Assembly (NCBI GenBank): GCA_022577435.1
Contig: JAKOON010000010.1
Coordinates: 19,944,024 to 20,008,023, forward strand
Length of the DNA stretch: 64,000 nt
Direction of reading: 5' to 3'
Source: Embiotoca jacksoni
Taxonomy: Eukaryota > Chordata > Actinopteri > Embiotocidae
In this document: piece by piece, positions 60,601 to 64,000 of the stretch
Layout: each line of letters starts with the position of its first letter
Numbering within the stretch: position 1 is the stretch's first letter
The notes under the pieces: generated by a model
Databases searched by the model: none
What the model was told of the DNA's origin: nothing
What the model saw: the letters and a program-made list of their open reading frames with translations, nothing else
Translations under genes and position numbers: made by a program

Positions 60601-61896
60601 CTTTTTTTTTTTAAACTCCTGTCTTACAGTGCCAAACAAAATGTGAACAAAAAAAGTGATGGGTGTGTCTGTGCATTTTTTTTTTCTTAAATTTGAGGCT
60701 CTTTATCCATGTGGGACAAATCAAACGTTTAACATACGAGACTACAGTAGGACTATTTAGACAACAGCAGGCTGCACCTGATAGCTCTGGCGGACAGAGC
60801 CGTTGTAGAAGCAGAAGAGGTTTATCAGCTCATCCAGGAGCTCACAGACACTGACTGTAGGGACGTCCATTGAGCAGCTTAGAGCCTTGAGAGATACAAG
60901 AAAAACACCTCTCCAGAATAAACATCTTATGAAATAAAGTCGGAAACATCCGGAGAAGCTGCTGCTGCTGCTGTCACCCACTCACCCAGAAGAAGTCATC
61001 TTTCATGCGGATGGCAAACTTTTTGTGACGCAGCCTGAGGATGCGCACGGGAGAGGAGGAAAGCTCGGAGACACAGCGGCCCACGCCGGCGAGCTGGCTG
61101 CAGAGCAGCTCCTGCTTATCTAAAGGGGTCTGATAGAAGACACATGACGCCGTGATGAGCTTTAGTTGCGCAACTAAAAAAAAAAAACCAGAAGCCGGGA
61201 TCATTTATCATCCTCAACGGTCTTCTGCCCACAACACAACCAAACTTGAAGCTTTGCAACAGTTTGTAACCGTCCGACCTCTTCTGGATAGAAGTAGCAG
61301 ATTCCCTCTCTCGTAGGGTCACTTTCTCCTCTGACCTTGGATCCATCGTAGAGGAAGAAATTATTACACCTGGGAAATAATCACAAGTAAATATATTTGA
61401 AAATCTGATTTAAAAAAAAAAAAAAAAAAAAAAGGCCAGAGGACGAGCATGATTGGTGACATCGCAACACATTTGGAGCCACATCTGGTCCAAGTCAACT
61501 TGGGTAATTGTGATGTGGAAACTTTCAGCCTTTCATTTTAAGGGTTTTTATATGACAAATTACTTTTTGTGGGGAAAACCAGACAAGTCAAATTAATATT
61601 CAAAGTAGTGGATTTAAAGACTTTAAAACATGTCTAGAGGATTCTTTATTCTTTAAAAGTTGCTGCCCTGAAACCATCGAGCTATGAATGACAAGCCATT
61701 TTACCTTCATGTGCAGGTCAGGTTGCATACAACAAACATTTCTGTCCGACAGTGAAGGCGAAAGGAAAATACCGCAGGAGAGGTTGGATTTTGGCAAACA
61801 GTCGAGCAGTAGTTTGTTTCTGTCGTAAAAGTGCAGGCGGACTGAGGTCCCCAGCTGATCTTACCTCCTGGAGTCTGGCGGCATGTGCTCATCCAT
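56794..61896 (-). CDS. hps4: Hermansky-Pudlak syndrome 4 protein, BLOC-3 subunit
   Basis: Twelve coding exons, all in phase: 61865-61896, 61279-61369, 60986-61129, 60778-60885, 60247-60363, 59775-59869, 59619-59691, 58802-58926, 58080-58716, 57823-57949, 57418-57520 and 56794-56965. They give 607 aa (human about 708). HPS4 with HPS1 forms BLOC-3, the Rab32/Rab38 exchange factor for melanosome and other lysosome-related organelles. The N-terminal longin-type region shows NNFFLYDGSKVRGEGDPTRE-like wording (read by eye), LDKQELLCSQLAGVGRCVSE and LLDELINLFCFYNG. Exon 9 is a poorly conserved Ser/Pro-rich linker with P8. The C-terminal longin region holds MHRVKGLMMALLVE, YHSSLASLNGLEAHL, NVSGRDSEHPF, QETYFQQ and the end LLKHGVNLL. 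The start, MDEHMPPDSRR, is inferred from splice phase. The exon 2 donor GAG|GTCGGA is weak. Confidence 0.96.
57143..57250. repeat. LINE-tail-like repeat fragment in hps4 intron 11
   Basis: TTTTTCGCTACAGCAGCATT and AGGAAAGCAATAAAACAACA resemble 43560-43620 upstream of mlec, and the same AGAAT-rich tail follows. Confidence 0.5.
57607..57663. repeat. (CA)n microsatellite
   Basis: About 28 uninterrupted CA units lie in hps4 intron 10. Confidence 0.97.
57666..57779. repeat. Direct repeat, copy B, in hps4 intron 10
   Basis: This matches 56250-56361 (see copy A). It is joined on the left to a (CA)n microsatellite (57607-57663) and lies 44 bp from the exon 10 donor of hps4. Confidence 0.85.
58927..59618 (-). 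other. hps4 intron 7 with fold-back repeat
   Basis: The 692 bp intron is largely occupied by copy 4 of the fold-back element (about 59014-59316). Nothing else is seen. Confidence 0.7.
59014..59316. mobile_element. Fold-back miniature element (copy 4), degenerate
   Basis: The left arm has GATAGTTAGATAAGAAGAGA, ATATGTAGCTGGAGCTAGC and GGTTAGCTCAGCCTAGCC. The right arm has GACGCTAGCTTCATATTTAG and GTACTGGTATC. These match the arms at 36263-36686 and 7083-7557. Confidence 0.6.
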
Positions 61897-64000
61897 CGGT
61901 TATAGATGCACTCTGACAAAAAAAAAAAAAGTACATCTGAGTATTTCAGCCGCGAGTCCGACTCGGATGTTACAATATTCTCCGCCACTCCGCGGACTTT
62001 CTGCTGGTTGCTGCAAAATGGTGTTTTGTTTTTATTTTATTTTATTTTTTTTTTAAATACGACGATACGACAGCGATGGACGGTGTCCACAAACCGCGGT
62101 TAGACTTCGACTCACCATTAAGTTGAATCGCTTTCTGACAGAGAGAGTAATAGTGACACTTGAGGAATGCAGGTCAGTCACACGCAGCAGAAGTCATGTG
62201 AAAGTACGGCAAGCATAGGAGGACAAACTACTGCGACATATAAATGCGTTTCTCGGGAAGCTTTAAGAAGCGTTACGCAAACATGACGGTAATAAATTCA
62301 TTACATACTTCGATAGCTCGTTGAAGTGAAGCTCAAATTAACTTTATAGTTCTGGGTAGTGTTGATGATAATTAGGATACCGATTATGCTCAGATAATAA
62401 ATAATTGCTCTTCAAAGTCCACCGGTCAGATAAATGTTGTAAAAGTAGGTTGTATAATATGCAAAGTATGAAATCATGGACTGTATATCAGAGACTGAAA
62501 TAAAGATATGTAGGAATTGTAAATAGCCCACAGTGCTTGTACAGTTTTATGATTTTCCACCACTGAATTAAAAGGTAGTTGCAGTATCTTAAAATTCACT
62601 GTAATCAACATATTTGAATTCACTTTAAATAATCAGTCACAGCAGTAGATTAATAAAACAGTTTCACATACATTGGTAGGCTTTATTTAGTGAAAGCTTT
62701 TAGTACTCAAATGTTCCTGTTTCTTCTCAAAGTTTCAGTTACTTTTTCTTAGTTGAATTTTCTGTTGGGATTTCATAACACTGAAGAAATATCATTCCGT
62801 TTTAACTAGTTGTGGCGGTTATTAGTCTCCCAATAAACTTATCATCAGATAAAAAAAACAAAAGGCTACTAATGCAGACAAAAGAATTTAATTTCCATGA
62901 GCCGTTGTATTTTTTTTATTTTCTTTATCTCAAAAGAAGCAAACAGAGAGAAAAACAAAGGATTCATTCCTACAGCCATTCCTAAAGCTGAGGTGCCTGT
63001 AGTGTTACCTAATTTACAAAAGTTAACCAAAATTGAACAGGCAAATGACAGCAAAGGAAAACACTATCAAATATCAGCCTAAATAAATATCTAAAGTAAT
63101 CTAAACTCAGTGAAAATAATAAATATTAGAAAAGCCAACAAACTAATAATAATAATTTCAGGGACTGATTTTACTTTGAAAAGCTCTCCTGAAACATTTG
63201 AATGCCTGTTGATCTTAATCTTAAATGCAAGTGTGAAAAGCTCTGAAGGAGGATGCAGTGTCACTCACAGTGGTGTGTTAGATTCAAAACATTAAAATAA
63301 TAAGAATAGCCGACATGTTTAGCTGAAAGATATATGAGGAGAGAGTCACACTACACAGACAATACAAGACACTATTAAAGGGCAAAGAAAATGCAGCTTG
63401 GCTGTATTTCCCTCTGAAGCCCTGATGGATCCTCTTTTCAAGTCTCGATTAAGGATGGCTTGTGGAGTGCACCGTGAACGCGCACAGCTCTTTCAGCCAA
63501 TAGCTGCATTAAAGCGCGACCGAACCACAACCGACTGCACTGCAGAGAGAACTGCGGACATGTCGCATCTGTTCAGATGTCGAGATGCAAGTTTGAATTT
63601 GAGATCAGCTCTTATTTGTTGGAGGAGTGTGTGTGTTCAGAGCTTGGTTTTTGTATATGCAGTCTATGGTTCCTCCGGAGTCGCTAAAACCAGTCCGCCA
63701 TTTTGAATGTGCCCAAAACCGCCGAGCCGGTGCGCATCCCCGTGGTGCAGCCCTGGGGACTTCAGGCGGGCAGACGGTGTGCCGCATTTAGGGATTTAGT
63801 TCATGTTTCTTTAACACCTGTCCTTCTAGAATAATCTCCAGAACCCAATTTCTAAAACACTCATCCCAATAAAGGTAAACAATTATTGAAATTCGACGAG
63901 TCACACAAAGCAACAACTAATTCAGACTTGCCATTCTTAAAATTTGTTTTATCAACATCATTGTTGGAAAGATTAAGTGTACTGTACTACATTTTGTGGA
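61897..64000. other. hps4 promoter side and right window edge
   Basis: The first 400 bp is moderately CpG-rich and should hold the hps4 promoter. From 62,300 to 63,400 it is AT-rich and empty. The segment 63,410-63,790 is richer in CpG, with AAAGCGCGACCG and GTCCGCCATTTTGAATG (YY1-like), and could be the promoter of a gene beyond the window. No supported coding exon was found. Confidence 0.45.

Noticed and set aside
63398..63706. 102-codon frame near the right edge
   Set aside because: It has no recognisable domain, splice context or codon pattern. It was kept only as part of a possible promoter region.

Overview
The window is vertebrate nuclear DNA, almost certainly from a teleost fish. The evidence is small exons with GT-AG introns, long CA/GT microsatellites, two Tc1/mariner elements and fish-type miniature repeats between genes. 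It encodes six recognisable protein-coding genes and one three-exon gene that I do not recognise. I rebuilt the exons by hand from reading frame, splice sites and recalled family sequence; no alignment or RNA evidence was available.

Layout, left to right: (1) lrrc75b, + strand, 128-12617, four exons, with a Tc1-like element in intron 1. (2) ggt5, - strand, 22580-16106, twelve exons, tail-to-tail with lrrc75b; it carries a decayed copy of its own exon 11 and a promoter-like segment in introns. (3) asphd2, + strand, 26098-27844, three coding exons. (4) cabp1 (caldendrin/CaBP1), + strand, 31848-38586, with a long caldendrin first exon and, inside the big first intron, two exons for the short, potentially myristoylated CaBP1-L/S forms. 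(5) A second Tc1-like element at 39458-41090. (6) mlec (malectin), + strand, 44590-48260, with a probable 4.4 kb 3' UTR. (7) An unrecognised predicted secreted protein, - strand, 55314-53350. (8) hps4, - strand, 61896-56794, twelve coding exons. The last 2 kb holds no confident gene.

The genes do not form one pathway. They act in the gamma-glutamyl cycle at the cell surface (ggt5), ER glycoprotein quality control (mlec), neuronal calcium sensing (cabp1), lysosome-related organelle biogenesis (hps4, BLOC-3), and as a membrane-anchored 2-oxoglutarate oxygenase-like protein (asphd2). From memory, human LRRC75B, GGT5, ASPHD2 and HPS4 lie on 22q11-q12, while CABP1 and MLEC lie on 12q24. The window therefore seems to keep an ancestral linkage that is split in human.

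The most interesting leads are the unrecognised secreted gene; the conserved alternative-promoter structure of cabp1 and the uORF whose stop overlaps the caldendrin start; the relic exon and the possible antisense promoter inside ggt5; and a fold-back miniature repeat family with four copies. I saw no operon, CRISPR array, rRNA, tRNA gene or integrated virus.
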